DNA from: an uncultured Lachnospiraceae bacterium | Lineage (GTDB): Bacteria > Bacillota > Clostridia > Lachnospirales > Lachnospiraceae | Direction of reading: 5' to 3' | Assembly (NCBI GenBank): GCA_900317755.1 | Contig: ONHZ01000036.1 | Span: 1-46,927 of the forward strand | Length of the DNA stretch: 46,927 nucleotides | Shown: piece by piece, positions 8,574 through 17,068 of the stretch | How the letters are laid out: every line of letters starts with the position of its first letter | Position numbering within the stretch: the stretch's first letter is position 1 | Made by a program: the position numbers and the translations under genes | The notes under the pieces: model-generated | Seen by the model: the letters and a program-made list of their open reading frames with translations, nothing else | Told to the model about the DNA's origin: nothing | The model's database searches: none

Positions 8574-9561
8574 ATTAATTTCAATCTTATTATCAGCAGT
8601 CCTGATTCTTCCACTTGCCGGTTGTGGAAAGAAAGTCGAAAACAAATTCGATGTCTATGGTTATTCATCGAAATATGGACTTATGTTTACCACGGCGGAT
8701 GATGTTCCTGGAAATGCATCCCTCGATCCATTTTCATGGAATATCTGCGTGACAGATGGAAGTGATCTGCATCTTGAAAATACAGATGCACAGGTAGCGA
8801 CATCGGCAATAGCAATAGATGATACCACTGACGAATTATTATATTCAAAAAGCTGTTTCCAGCGTGTTTATCCTGCGAGCACGACAAAGATAATGACCTG
8901 CCTGCTGGCACTTGAAAAAGGAGATCTTGATTCAATTGTTACCGTTTCAGCAAATGCCTGTGATCAGGCATCAGATTCATCTACGATAAACTTAAAGCCG
9001 GGAGATCAGATTTCTCTTCGGAATCTAATCTATGGTCTGATGCTGAATTCCGGGAATGATGCTGCGGTTGCTATTGCTGAGGCTGTTGGCGGGGATGTAG
9101 ATACCTTTGTTGGCATGATGAATGATAAGGCCAGAACCCTTGGTGCTACGGGTACGCATTTCATGAATCCGAATGGGCTTCAGGATGAGAATCATTATAC
9201 GACAGCCTATGACATGTATCTTATGTTCCGCGAGGCAATAAAGAACCCTGATTTCATAAATATTATCAGCACTGTGACTTACGACAGCAATTACACCGAT
9301 GCTTCAGGAAATCCTCATGAAGAGATATACAAGAATACTGTTCAGTATATCAGCGGAAAGAGAAAGAACCCCAACGGTGTCACAGTAGTCGGAGGAAAGA
9401 CTGGTACTACCGGGGATGCCGGCTACTGCCTTGTCCTTTATTCTACGAATTCAAATAATGACGGCATTATTTCAATTGTTTTCGGCGCAGATGCCAGAAC
9501 AAATTTATACCTTCTGCAGAAGGAAATGCTTGAAGGCTTTGCAAATGGAGGAAGCTCTTGA
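8560..9561 (+). CDS. dacF: D-alanyl-D-alanine carboxypeptidase lipoprotein (DacF-like, S11 family)
   Basis: This low-molecular-weight PBP trims the terminal D-alanine from peptidoglycan stem peptides outside the membrane. Three S11 motifs are present: S107-T-T-K, S164-G-N and K280-T-G. Unlike most DacF proteins it is a lipoprotein, because the N-terminus is a short signal sequence ending in LPLAGC, giving a lipidated cysteine near residue 22. It lacks the long C-terminal region that often follows the catalytic domain. The frame is open upstream to 8533, but ATG 8560 gives the proper signal peptide, so I use it. AGGAG at 8540-8544 is rather distant. It overlaps mgsA by 14 bp and the next gene by 4 bp. 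Confidence 0.88.
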   Translation: MRTNKLISILLSAVLILPLAGCGKKVENKFDVYGYSSKYGLMFTTADDVPGNASLDPFSWNICVTDGSDLHLENTDAQVATSAIAIDDTTDELLYSKSCFQRVYPASTTKIMTCLLALEKGDLDSIVTVSANACDQASDSSTINLKPGDQISLRNLIYGLMLNSGNDAAVAIAEAVGGDVDTFVGMMNDKARTLGATGTHFMNPNGLQDENHYTTAYDMYLMFREAIKNPDFINIISTVTYDSNYTDASGNPHEEIYKNTVQYISGKRKNPNGVTVVGGKTGTTGDAGYCLVLYSTNSNNDGIISIVFGADARTNLYLLQKEMLEGFANGGSS

Positions 9562-10952
9562 AAAAGAAATCTGAAAATAAAAATTCGAATATTATCAGAT
9601 TTCACAGGAATATCCAGCTGAATGTAGGTATGATTATCTGCACGCTGATTCTGATATACCTGCTTTTTCATATTTTCACTTATTCTACTTCAAAAAATAT
9701 TTCAATTTATGAAGTAAATGAGGGTTCTATTACCTACGATGACAAATATACGGCTCTTGCGATACGTCAGGAAGAGATCATGCCGTCAGACAGGGATGGA
9801 AATGTATATTATTTTTCATCCGACAGGTCCAGAGTAGGTGTCAGAAGCCTGATCTGTTCTATAGATTCGACTGGCGAGATTACGAATCTTTTGTCGAATT
9901 ATTCTGGAGATAATATTTCACTTTCCGATACGGAATTATCTTCTTTTCAGAAAATGTTTTCTGAATATGTCACATCCTATTCTGATAAGAATTTCAACAA
10001 TGTCTATGTATTCAAGACGACACTGAAGGATTCGCTTGATTCTATCAGGAATAATGCCGCACAGGCAGCAAATCAGGATGCCATTGTTCAGGCAGAAGGT
10101 GCCGGCACCTATTTCCCTGTTTATGCGCCGAAGCCAGGTCTTCTGGTATTAAAGACAGATGGCTATGAAGGCGTCACGCTGGACAATTTCACTCCGGATA
10201 TGTTCAACAAGAAGTCATACAGCGAGGCCATCATGACCCCGAACATGACGATAAAGAATGGGGATGCTCTCTACAAATTAGTGACCGATGACAACTGGTC
10301 AATTGTAATGCCAGTTTCTGAAAAGCTTGTCACATTATTAGGTGATACGCAGAACATCACTGTAAAATTAGCTGAAGATAATGCTACTGCATCTGGAGTG
10401 ATTTCTTATGCAAATAAAGACGGACAGACATATCTCATCGTGACATTTGATGATTCGATGGAACGATATGCGGATTTCAGATTCCTTGATGTCACACTTA
10501 TGCTTGATCAGAAGAAAGGACTGAAAATTCCGAATTCTTCTATTGTGAAGAAGTCTTTCTTTGGCATTCCGAAAAATTATGTCAAGAAAAGCGATGATGG
10601 TTCCGATGATGAAGTACAGCTTGACAATGGTTCAAAAGAACCCGATATCATAAATCCTACCTTTTATTATGAGGATGAAAATTTCTATTACACCGATAGT
10701 GAGGTATTGAAAAAAGGCGATGTGCTGATCAGTTACGATACTGGTGAAAATTATAAGGTCGGAACGGATATCGATGAAAAGCAGGGTGTTTACTGTGTAA
10801 ATAAGGGCTATGCGCTTTTCAAGATCATTAATATTATGTCATCAAATGATGATTATACGATTGTGGAAAAAGGTACTGACTATGGCATTGCGAACTATGA
10901 CCGAATCATCTTAAATGGCAGTGACGTGAAAGAAAATGATTTACTTTACTAG
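9558..10952 (+). CDS. HlyD-like membrane-anchored adaptor of unknown function
   Basis: This 464-residue protein has one N-terminal membrane segment (about residues 22-44) and a long extracytoplasmic part. The segments around VEAEGAGTYFPVYAPKPG (about 190-205), GDALYKLVTDDNWSIVMPV (about 235) and KIPNSSIVKKSFFGIP (about 330) resemble the barrel-sandwich and beta-barrel parts of HlyD/RND adaptors, but no transporter gene is nearby. The start is TTG 9558, overlapping the dacF stop by 4 bp, with GGAGG just upstream. Position between dacF and yggS-sepF suggests an envelope or division role. Function is not known to me. Confidence 0.7.
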   Translation: MKKKSENKNSNIIRFHRNIQLNVGMIICTLILIYLLFHIFTYSTSKNISIYEVNEGSITYDDKYTALAIRQEEIMPSDRDGNVYYFSSDRSRVGVRSLICSIDSTGEITNLLSNYSGDNISLSDTELSSFQKMFSEYVTSYSDKNFNNVYVFKTTLKDSLDSIRNNAAQAANQDAIVQAEGAGTYFPVYAPKPGLLVLKTDGYEGVTLDNFTPDMFNKKSYSEAIMTPNMTIKNGDALYKLVTDDNWSIVMPVSEKLVTLLGDTQNITVKLAEDNATASGVISYANKDGQTYLIVTFDDSMERYADFRFLDVTLMLDQKKGLKIPNSSIVKKSFFGIPKNYVKKSDDGSDDEVQLDNGSKEPDIINPTFYYEDENFYYTDSEVLKKGDVLISYDTGENYKVGTDIDEKQGVYCVNKGYALFKIINIMSSNDDYTIVEKGTDYGIANYDRIILNGSDVKENDLLY

Positions 10953-10976
10953 TTTACTATATAGAAAGGCAAAGAA

Positions 10977-11675
10977 ATGCTTAAGGAAAATTATTTAGAA
11001 GTAAGAAAAAATATTGATGAAGCCTGTAAGAGAGCAGGCAGAAATCCTGAAGAAGTGACGCTGATTTCTGTTGGAAAGACAAAGCCTGCAGAGATGCTCC
11101 AGGAAGTATATGATGCTGGCAGCCGTGATTTTGGTGAGAATAAGGTTCAGGAACTCTGCGATAAAATCGAGATTCTTCCACGGGACATAAACTGGCATAT
11201 GATCGGTCATCTTCAGCGTAATAAGGTTAAATATATCGTAGGAAAGGTTGCACTCATTCATTCCGTTGACAGCCTTCGTCTTGCCGAAGAAATCGAAGTC
11301 CAGTCTGCAAAGAAGGGCGTAGATGAGGTCCCAATTCTTATCGAAGTAAATGCCGCAAACGAGATTTCTAAGTTCGGCGTAAAGCCTGAAGATGTAAAGC
11401 AGCTTGTTACAGAAATCGCTGAACTAAAGCATGTAAGGGTTAAAGGCCTTATGACTGTAGCACCATATGTTGACGATCCAGAAGAAAATCGACCGATTTT
11501 CCACAAAATGAAGGATTTAGCAGTTGACATTGCAGGTGAAAACATTGATAATGTCTCTATGGACATTCTATCAATGGGAATGACCAATGATTATATCATC
11601 GCAGTCGAAGAAGGTGCCACTCTGGTACGTGTAGGGACAGCCATCTTCGGTGCCAGAAATTATGCAACTACATAA
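10977..11675 (+). CDS. yggS: PLP homeostasis protein YggS/YlmE
   Basis: This PLP-binding, single-domain TIM-barrel protein helps balance vitamin B6 vitamers and has no firmly known catalytic reaction. The 232-residue protein shows the PLP lysine K34 in LISVGKTKPAEM, the FGENKVQEL and WHMIGHLQRNK motifs, and the C-terminal LSMGMTNDY and VRVGTAIFG phosphate-binding region. ATG 10977 follows GAAAGG. It sits 21 bp before sepF, the same neighbourhood as ylmE-sepF in Bacillus. Confidence 0.93.
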   Translation: MLKENYLEVRKNIDEACKRAGRNPEEVTLISVGKTKPAEMLQEVYDAGSRDFGENKVQELCDKIEILPRDINWHMIGHLQRNKVKYIVGKVALIHSVDSLRLAEEIEVQSAKKGVDEVPILIEVNAANEISKFGVKPEDVKQLVTEIAELKHVRVKGLMTVAPYVDDPEENRPIFHKMKDLAVDIAGENIDNVSMDILSMGMTNDYIIAVEEGATLVRVGTAIFGARNYATT

Positions 11676-11696
11676 AAGTAAAGACAGGAGAATGAA

Positions 11697-12197
11697 ATGG
11701 GATTTTTTGATAAGATTATGGATTCCATGAAAATGGATGATGATGATTACGATGATGAAGATGATGAGGAATTAGAAGAAGAGGACGAAGCACCAAAGAA
11801 AAGAAATGCTCTTTTCAAGTCAAGAGATGATGAAGTAGAGACTGAGCCTTCTTCAAAGATTACTCCTATGAGAGGCTCTTCACAAAGGAAGAATGTCTAC
11901 AGTGCGAACAGCACAGAAGTAAAGGTGATGAAGCCTGCATCATTTGATGACGTAAGGGATATTTGTGATACCATTCTTTCAAAGAAGGTAGTCATCCTGA
12001 ATATGGAAGGTCTAGATCTTTCAGTTGCACAGAGGATCATCGATTTTATGTCAGGTGCCTGCTATGCAGTTGACGGCAATCTTCAGAAGGTTTCAAATTA
12101 CATTTTTGCTATCACGCCAAAGAGCATCGATATTTCAGGAGATCTACAGGGACTCATGGATACCGCAAATCTTTCTGGTATAAAGACTGGTTTCTGA
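11697..12197 (+). CDS. sepF: Cell division protein SepF
   Basis: SepF binds FtsZ and the membrane and helps assemble the division ring. The 166-residue protein starts with an amphipathic MGFFDKIMDSMKM stretch that should act as membrane anchor. A highly acidic linker follows (residues 13-35, almost all D and E), and residues 75-155 form the SepF core with MKPASFDDVRDI, VVILNMEGLD and AQRIIDFMSGACYA. AGGAG precedes ATG 11697. It lies directly after yggS and 1 bp before aroB. Confidence 0.93.
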   Translation: MGFFDKIMDSMKMDDDDYDDEDDEELEEEDEAPKKRNALFKSRDDEVETEPSSKITPMRGSSQRKNVYSANSTEVKVMKPASFDDVRDICDTILSKKVVILNMEGLDLSVAQRIIDFMSGACYAVDGNLQKVSNYIFAITPKSIDISGDLQGLMDTANLSGIKTGF

Positions 12198-12198
12198 T

Positions 12199-13311
12199 AT
12201 GTCTGATATTTTACCTATTACGTATGAAGGAAAGCCTTCATACGATATCGTATTAGAGAATTCTTATGACCTTCTCATCGAGAAGGTCATTTCTTCACGT
12301 GAGAAGCCTTATGGCAAGGTTTGTATTATCACGGATTCAAATGTCTCTCCACTTTATTTGAGAGAGGCTTACAGCGTATTTTCCGGTGCCTTTGAAAATG
12401 TGATCACTTTTGAGATACCTGCCGGAGAAGCATCAAAGAATCTTAAAAATGTCCAGATTCTATACAGGGCTCTGGTCGAGAATCATTTCGACAGATCTGA
12501 CCTTTTGGTCGCTCTCGGGGGCGGTGTCATTGGTGATATGACAGGCTTTACGGCAGCAACATTCCTGCGCGGCATTTCTTTTATACAGATGCCTACGACC
12601 CTGCTTTCCTGTGTAGATTCATCTATCGGCGGGAAAACAGGCGTTGATTTTGATGAGTTCAAGAATATTGTCGGCGCTTTCTATATGCCTCGTCTTGTCT
12701 ATATGAATCTTTCGGCGCTTTCTACTTTGCCACGTGAACAGTTTTCCTCTGGCATGGCTGAAGTCATCAAGCATGGACTGATTGCAGATCAGGATTATTA
12801 TTCTTTCCTGAAGGAAAATGTTTCAGGCATTTCTTCTCTTGAGCCGGCTCTCATTGAAAAGACGGTTAAGAGAAGCTGTGAGATAAAGGGCAGGGTAGTA
12901 GAAGAGGACCCAAGGGAGCAGGGTATAAGGGCACATCTCAATTTTGGACACACGATTGGACACGCGATCGAAAAGCTTTCTGATTTCAATCTCTTTCATG
13001 GTTATGGCGTTTCAATCGGCTCTGTAGCTGCCTCATATATTTCAATGAAGAGAGGATTTATCTCAGAAGAAGAATTTTCTGACATTAAGAATACATTTAT
13101 TTCTTACGGGCTTCCTGTTTCAGTACCCGCTGAGCTTTCTCAAGGCCTAGGCATTACAGCTGAAAAGGTTCTTGCTGTCACGAAGTCTGATAAAAAGATG
13201 GAAAAAGGTAAAATCAAGTTCATCGTATTAAAGGCTGTCGGAAATGCTGAAATCGACAGAACTGTTTCTGATGAAGAGCTTCTTGATGCGATCAATTATG
13301 TCCTGATGTAA
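12199..13311 (+). CDS. aroB: 3-Dehydroquinate synthase
   Basis: This enzyme converts DAHP to 3-dehydroquinate, the second step of the shikimate pathway, using NAD and a divalent metal. The 370-residue product carries GGGVIGDMTGF for NAD binding (about residue 111), FLRGI and MPTTLLSCVDSSIGGKTG, then the metal site with the glutamate and histidines of MAEVIKHG and NFGHTIGHAIE. Length is normal. ATG 12199 is one base after the sepF stop and has no good Shine-Dalgarno sequence, so translational coupling is likely. Confidence 0.95.
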   Translation: MSDILPITYEGKPSYDIVLENSYDLLIEKVISSREKPYGKVCIITDSNVSPLYLREAYSVFSGAFENVITFEIPAGEASKNLKNVQILYRALVENHFDRSDLLVALGGGVIGDMTGFTAATFLRGISFIQMPTTLLSCVDSSIGGKTGVDFDEFKNIVGAFYMPRLVYMNLSALSTLPREQFSSGMAEVIKHGLIADQDYYSFLKENVSGISSLEPALIEKTVKRSCEIKGRVVEEDPREQGIRAHLNFGHTIGHAIEKLSDFNLFHGYGVSIGSVAASYISMKRGFISEEEFSDIKNTFISYGLPVSVPAELSQGLGITAEKVLAVTKSDKKMEKGKIKFIVLKAVGNAEIDRTVSDEELLDAINYVLM

Positions 13312-13379
13312 GATACTATTTCAAGCTGATTATCATGAGACAGATATTGTCCCACGAACCGCATAGATCAATTATTCAT

Positions 13380-13877
13380 ATGAAAAAAATAAAACCATTC
13401 ATCATATTCATAACAGCTGCATTAGTTTTTGTAGACCTTCTTACGAAAGCCATGGCAGCTGCCTCACTAAAGTTTCAGGATTTTGTAATCATTAAAAATG
13501 TGCTTGTCCTGCATTATCTCGAGAATAAGGGTGCGGCATTTTCAATGCTTTCCGGAAAGGGGTTTGTATTTCTGATTGTGACGCCAATCATTATGGCAAT
13601 AATTATTTACTTTATTATAAAGCTGCCTGATGAAAGGAAATTCTTTGCACTTCATTTTGATCTTGCAGTTTTGCTTGCCGGTGCACTTGGAAATTTCATA
13701 GACAGAGTTTTCCTAGGCTATGTGAGGGATTTTATTTACTTTGAAATCATTGATTTCCCGGTATTTAATTTCGCAGATATCTGCGTGACGCTCTCGGTGA
13801 TTTATTTATTTATCCTGATCCTTTTTAAGTATAAGGATGTTGATATCATAAAGGCTATACATGCAAATAAATCCTGA
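13380..13877 (+). CDS. lspA: Lipoprotein signal peptidase (signal peptidase II)
   Basis: LspA cleaves the signal peptides of prolipoproteins after lipid attachment. The product has four membrane segments and the two catalytic aspartates in NFIDRVFLGYVRDFI and FNFADICVT. The frame is open from 13335, but those 15 extra residues are not family-like, whereas ATG 13380 gives MKKIKPFIIF leading straight into the first membrane helix, 165 residues in total. There is no obvious Shine-Dalgarno sequence before it. The neighbour rluD follows, as in many Firmicutes. Lipoproteins in this window (DacF-like and the nuclease) are its likely substrates. Confidence 0.9.
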   Translation: MKKIKPFIIFITAALVFVDLLTKAMAAASLKFQDFVIIKNVLVLHYLENKGAAFSMLSGKGFVFLIVTPIIMAIIIYFIIKLPDERKFFALHFDLAVLLAGALGNFIDRVFLGYVRDFIYFEIIDFPVFNFADICVTLSVIYLFILILFKYKDVDIIKAIHANKS

Positions 13878-13944
13878 TAAATGATTCTTTTTGCAGCATA
13901 ATATTTTCGCAGTTATTGAGAATTTTTTTATATGGACTGATTTT

Positions 13945-14886
13945 ATGCCAGAAAATTTATCTGAAGAAAATAAAAATTATATTATTGATCAAGATTATGT
14001 CGGGATGCGTCTCGACAAATTTTTGTCTTTAAATATGCTTGATTTTTCAAGAAGCTTTCTGCAGAAAAAAATTGATTCAGGAGAAATCCGTATTAATGGC
14101 GATATAAAAAAGGACAGTTACAAGCTCTCCTTAAATGATGAAGTTGAGATTTCCTTTGATGCGCCTAAGGAAGTGCCGATCAAGGCAAAGGATATCCCGC
14201 TTGACATTCTGTATGAAGATAATGATGTCATTATTGTAAACAAGCCAAAGGGCATGGTCGTTCACCCGGCAAACGGACATACGGATGATACGCTGGTAAA
14301 CGCATTGCTGTATCACTGCGGAGATTCTCTGTCAGGAATAAATGGTGAGAAACGCCCTGGAATTGTCCACAGGATTGACCGCGACACGACAGGCGCGCTC
14401 ATCGTATGTAAAAATGATAAGGCGCACAATTTCATTGCTGAGCAGATCAAGGCACATTCTGTCACGCGAAAATACGTCGGAATCGTTATTGGAAACGTGC
14501 CTGATGATGAAGGCGTTGTCAATGCTCCGATTGGCCGTTCAAGAAATGAGCGTAAGAAAATGGCAGTCGTTCCTGATGGGAGAGAGGCTATCACGCATTA
14601 TAAGGTGCTCGAAAGATTCGGAGACTATACTTACATGGAGTTTCGGCTTGAAACCGGCCGTACGCACCAGATCAGGGTCCATATGGCTTATATCAAGCAT
14701 CCGATACTTGGCGACACTGTCTATGGTCCAAAAAAATGCCCATTTACTTTGGAAGGGCAGACGCTTCACGCAGAAACAATAGGCTTTGTACATCCCATGA
14801 CACATGAATACATGGAATTTCATGCACCGCTGCCGGAATATTTTGAAAAGCTGCTGAAGACTTTGAGAATGAGGCAAAATAAATAA
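13945..14886 (+). CDS. rluD: RluD-type 23S rRNA pseudouridine synthase
   Basis: This RluA-family enzyme isomerises uridine in RNA, probably in 23S rRNA. It has an N-terminal S4 RNA-binding domain (about residues 15-75, with GMRLDKFLS and SGEIRINGD) and a catalytic domain with the aspartate in HRIDRDTTGAL, plus the GRTHQIRVHM motif. The frame is open from 13891, but the extra 18 residues look non-native; ATG 13945 gives a normal 313-residue protein, although the Shine-Dalgarno sequence is poor. It is the last gene of the plus-strand block. A related gene on the minus strand lies at 39255-40304. Confidence 0.9.
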   Translation: MPENLSEENKNYIIDQDYVGMRLDKFLSLNMLDFSRSFLQKKIDSGEIRINGDIKKDSYKLSLNDEVEISFDAPKEVPIKAKDIPLDILYEDNDVIIVNKPKGMVVHPANGHTDDTLVNALLYHCGDSLSGINGEKRPGIVHRIDRDTTGALIVCKNDKAHNFIAEQIKAHSVTRKYVGIVIGNVPDDEGVVNAPIGRSRNERKKMAVVPDGREAITHYKVLERFGDYTYMEFRLETGRTHQIRVHMAYIKHPILGDTVYGPKKCPFTLEGQTLHAETIGFVHPMTHEYMEFHAPLPEYFEKLLKTLRMRQNK

Positions 14887-14929
14887 TTTTCGATTTGCGC
14901 TAAAGGGGCAATTTGATAGGGCTTTGTTA

Positions 14930-14966
14930 AAAATCTTGAAGAAATAGGGGTGTAATTTATCTTCAT
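14930..14966 (-). terminator. Possible terminator of the tyrosine recombinase gene
   Basis: On the minus strand the stop-codon region folds: TGAAGATAAAT (14965-14955) pairs with ATTTCTTCA (14945-14937) with a small bulge, followed by a run of five T. The stem is A/T-rich and imperfect, so this is weak. Confidence 0.35.
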
Positions 14967-16039
14967 GATTCAGTTGTGTCAGGCTTGTTGAAATCCACTG
15001 CATTGGCTGCCTGTCTCTTATGTTCATCCTCAATTGCTGCATAATAATCAATAGTCGTATTGATATTTTCATGTCCCAGGACATCTGCAACGAGTCTGAT
15101 GTCACCTGTTTCCCTGTAAAGTGCTGTGCCGTATGTGGAACGAAGTTTATGCGGCGTAATATGCTTGTTCGGAACTGCCATCTTTGCAAATTTCTTCACG
15201 AGATTCTCAATTGCATCAACTGACATCCGTTTCCCCTGAATTGAGAAAAACAGGGCTTTTTCCTGGCCTTCACGAGGCGTGATGGCCTTCCTTTCGCCGT
15301 CAATATAGTCGGCTAATGCATCATGGATTTCATTACCAAAGTAAAGAAGATCCTGGCCGCCGCCTTTTCGTACAATCGTAAGCGTATTTACACGAAGGTC
15401 GATATCATTAAGGTCCAATCCATTGCATTCGGAGACACGGATTCCTGTGCCAAGCATCAGCGTCAGAATCGCAGTGTCTCTCTGTTTTGTCTTTTCCGCA
15501 AAGGCTTTCTGATGTTTGGACATCTGTTCGGTATTACCATTTACACAGTTCATGATCGCCTGAACTTCGTAATTATTCATACGGATGATATTTTTGTCCT
15601 TCTTTAATTTTGGTAACGGTACCAAAACCATAGGATTTTCTTTGATGTTTTTGTGCTGGTACTGGTAAAGAAACATGCCCCTGAGTGGCGCCATTTTACG
15701 GGCAATCGCACGTTTTCCTTCCTCATGAAAAGCGCCTTCGCCGACATTTAGCTCCAGATAACGCTGGTATTCGATAATGTCTTCAGATGTGAGGCTTCCG
15801 ATGACGTCGTAACCAATGTCTTTTATATCTTTGCCTTTGCAGACGGGATTTCGTTCAGTGATGAACTGAAAGAATGTAATCAGGTCATAGCAATAAGACA
15901 CCAGCGTGCTTGTCTGTGTGGTGACTTCCTTGGAATGAATATAATCAATAGCTGCCTGAGGAAGCTTATCAATGAGCCGTCTCAAGGTCAGCGTCTGATT
16001 TCTTTTTTTCTCTTTATAAAATTCTGAATCTTTTCCCAT
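14963..16039 (-). CDS. xerS: XerS-like tyrosine recombinase
   Basis: Tyrosine recombinases of this kind resolve chromosome dimers at a dif site. The 358-residue protein has an N-terminal SAM-like DNA-binding domain (about 25-130) and a catalytic domain with the full set of residues: R201 (GTGIRVSE), K225, H297 and R300 (HITPHKLRSTYG), H323 (LGHEN) and nucleophile Y332. Its length and N-terminal layout resemble the single-recombinase XerS of streptococci more than XerC/XerD of about 300 residues. No phage genes are nearby. A dif-like palindrome lies 150 bp upstream and the coding strand switches here. It could instead be an orphan integrase; the symbol is tentative. Confidence 0.72.
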   Translation of the reverse strand: MGKDSEFYKEKKRNQTLTLRRLIDKLPQAAIDYIHSKEVTTQTSTLVSYCYDLITFFQFITERNPVCKGKDIKDIGYDVIGSLTSEDIIEYQRYLELNVGEGAFHEEGKRAIARKMAPLRGMFLYQYQHKNIKENPMVLVPLPKLKKDKNIIRMNNYEVQAIMNCVNGNTEQMSKHQKAFAEKTKQRDTAILTLMLGTGIRVSECNGLDLNDIDLRVNTLTIVRKGGGQDLLYFGNEIHDALADYIDGERKAITPREGQEKALFFSIQGKRMSVDAIENLVKKFAKMAVPNKHITPHKLRSTYGTALYRETGDIRLVADVLGHENINTTIDYYAAIEDEHKRQAANAVDFNKPDTTES

Positions 16040-16131
16040 TTGTATTTACCAGATAAATATTCAAATAAATAAATTCAAAAATAATTATTTCACATAAATA
16101 ATCATAAGCAATATCTGAAAAGCCGCATATT

Positions 16132-16147
16132 TACTGCATTTGCAGTA
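16132..16147. promoter_or_regulatory. Perfect 16-bp palindrome at the predicted start site of the recombinase transcript
   Basis: TACTGCA and TGCAGTA are perfect inverted arms separated by TT. The site lies just downstream of the predicted -10 box (16153-16158) and so would cover the transcription start, a usual place for a repressor operator. I do not recognise the regulator. Confidence 0.5.
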
Positions 16148-16152
16148 TATTT

Positions 16153-16181
16153 AGTATAAATCACTCTCCAGCCAAATTCAA
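16153..16181 (-). promoter_or_regulatory. Predicted promoter of the XerS-like gene
   Basis: On the minus strand TTGAAT (16181-16176) and TATACT (16158-16153) are separated by exactly 17 bases. The -35 box lies 8 bp from the dif-like palindrome. The predicted leader is about 105 nt. Confidence 0.55.
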
Positions 16182-16189
16182 GCACTATT

Positions 16190-16217
16190 TATCGGATAAA
16201 CAGATATTTATCCGATA
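16190..16217. other. dif-like site: perfect 11-bp inverted arms around a 6-bp spacer
   Basis: The left arm TATCGGATAAA (16190-16200) and its exact reverse complement (16207-16217) flank CAGATA (16201-16206). Two 11-bp recombinase arms around a 6-bp centre is the geometry of Xer dif sites, and single-recombinase systems often have dif next to the gene. The site is 150 bp upstream of the XerS-like gene. Perfect symmetry also suits a dimeric repressor, and the promoter -35 box is adjacent, so a regulatory site is the main alternative. The rest of the gap 16040-16366 is AT-rich and holds no gene. Confidence 0.5.
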
Positions 16218-16366
16218 GTTTGATTTTTGCTCCCGTGCTCTCCTCCGGGGCAATCGGCCTTGTGTTACATTTGTCAAATTAAAGGCATCGATATACTGGA
16301 TTCGAGATAAGCCAGAAAAACTGAGATTTGTCAGTAAAGTATAGCCTTTTACTCTGCTTTACTTTG

Positions 16367-17068
16367 TTATATGCCATAGCATGCAGTCATCATTATGAGA
16401 AACTGTGCAGGAATATAAGTAATCATGACAAGTGCACTTCTGAATCTATTCTGATTTTTTCTAAAAGTATTGAATGCCAATATCGTGTCAGAAATAATAA
16501 ATAGCGTGGATCCTAATACGGCAAAAATATGAAGAGGAAGCGAAACCGTGATGCAATGAAATGATATATCCATCATCTGATTTTTCAGGCAGGAAGATAA
16601 TGCTCCCATTGTAATAATCACAGACATGTAGCATAGCACCGGGGGCTTCATCTTATGATCTACTACAGGCATGAGCTTTTTCAAAATGATTATAAAATAA
16701 ACTGCATAAGGGATTAATACAAACAAATATACAGGATTTTCATTGATGCCGCTATTCCGGGCGAAATGAATAATATAAAAGATATGACCGAGCAGGAAGC
16801 ATGCAAGCCCCTTGACAAACCCTGTATCTTTGAGAAGAAAAATGTCACCAAGCCAGCCGAATATTAGCCCCATAAAAACAGGCAGCTCTGCATACAATAC
16901 GGGCTTTAACTCATATCCTCCAATGTAAGCCATATCAATAAAAAATGATGCCAGCATCAGCGGGATGATGAGTATCTTCGTGACCTTGCGCATGCTGAAA
17001 TTTCCAATGCAGATTGATATTATCTGAAGGATGCAGTTTAATATGAGGGTTATGTTTATGACAGCCAT
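16367..17068 (-). CDS. YhhN-family membrane protein (lysoplasmalogenase-like)
   Basis: This 233-residue, very hydrophobic protein has about eight membrane segments and the YhhN motifs GWLGDIFLL (about residue 90), LGHIFYI, and the C-terminal GSTLFIISDTILAFN and ITYIPAQFLI. Mammalian and some bacterial members hydrolyse lysoplasmalogens; activity here is inferred from the family only. The start overlaps the end of the carbonic anhydrase pseudogene by 13 bp, so the two once formed an operon. Confidence 0.82.
   Translation of the reverse strand: MAVINITLILNCILQIISICIGNFSMRKVTKILIIPLMLASFFIDMAYIGGYELKPVLYAELPVFMGLIFGWLGDIFLLKDTGFVKGLACFLLGHIFYIIHFARNSGINENPVYLFVLIPYAVYFIIILKKLMPVVDHKMKPPVLCYMSVIITMGALSSCLKNQMMDISFHCITVSLPLHIFAVLGSTLFIISDTILAFNTFRKNQNRFRSALVMITYIPAQFLIMMTACYGI

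Noticed and set aside
14963-16039. Prophage or integrative element integrase
   Set aside because: No phage, excisionase, relaxase or att repeats are seen near it, and length and context fit a chromosomal Xer protein better.
16333-16363. Hairpin AGTAAAG/CTTTACT as terminator for the YhhN gene
   Set aside because: The stem is weak and no T-run follows directly.
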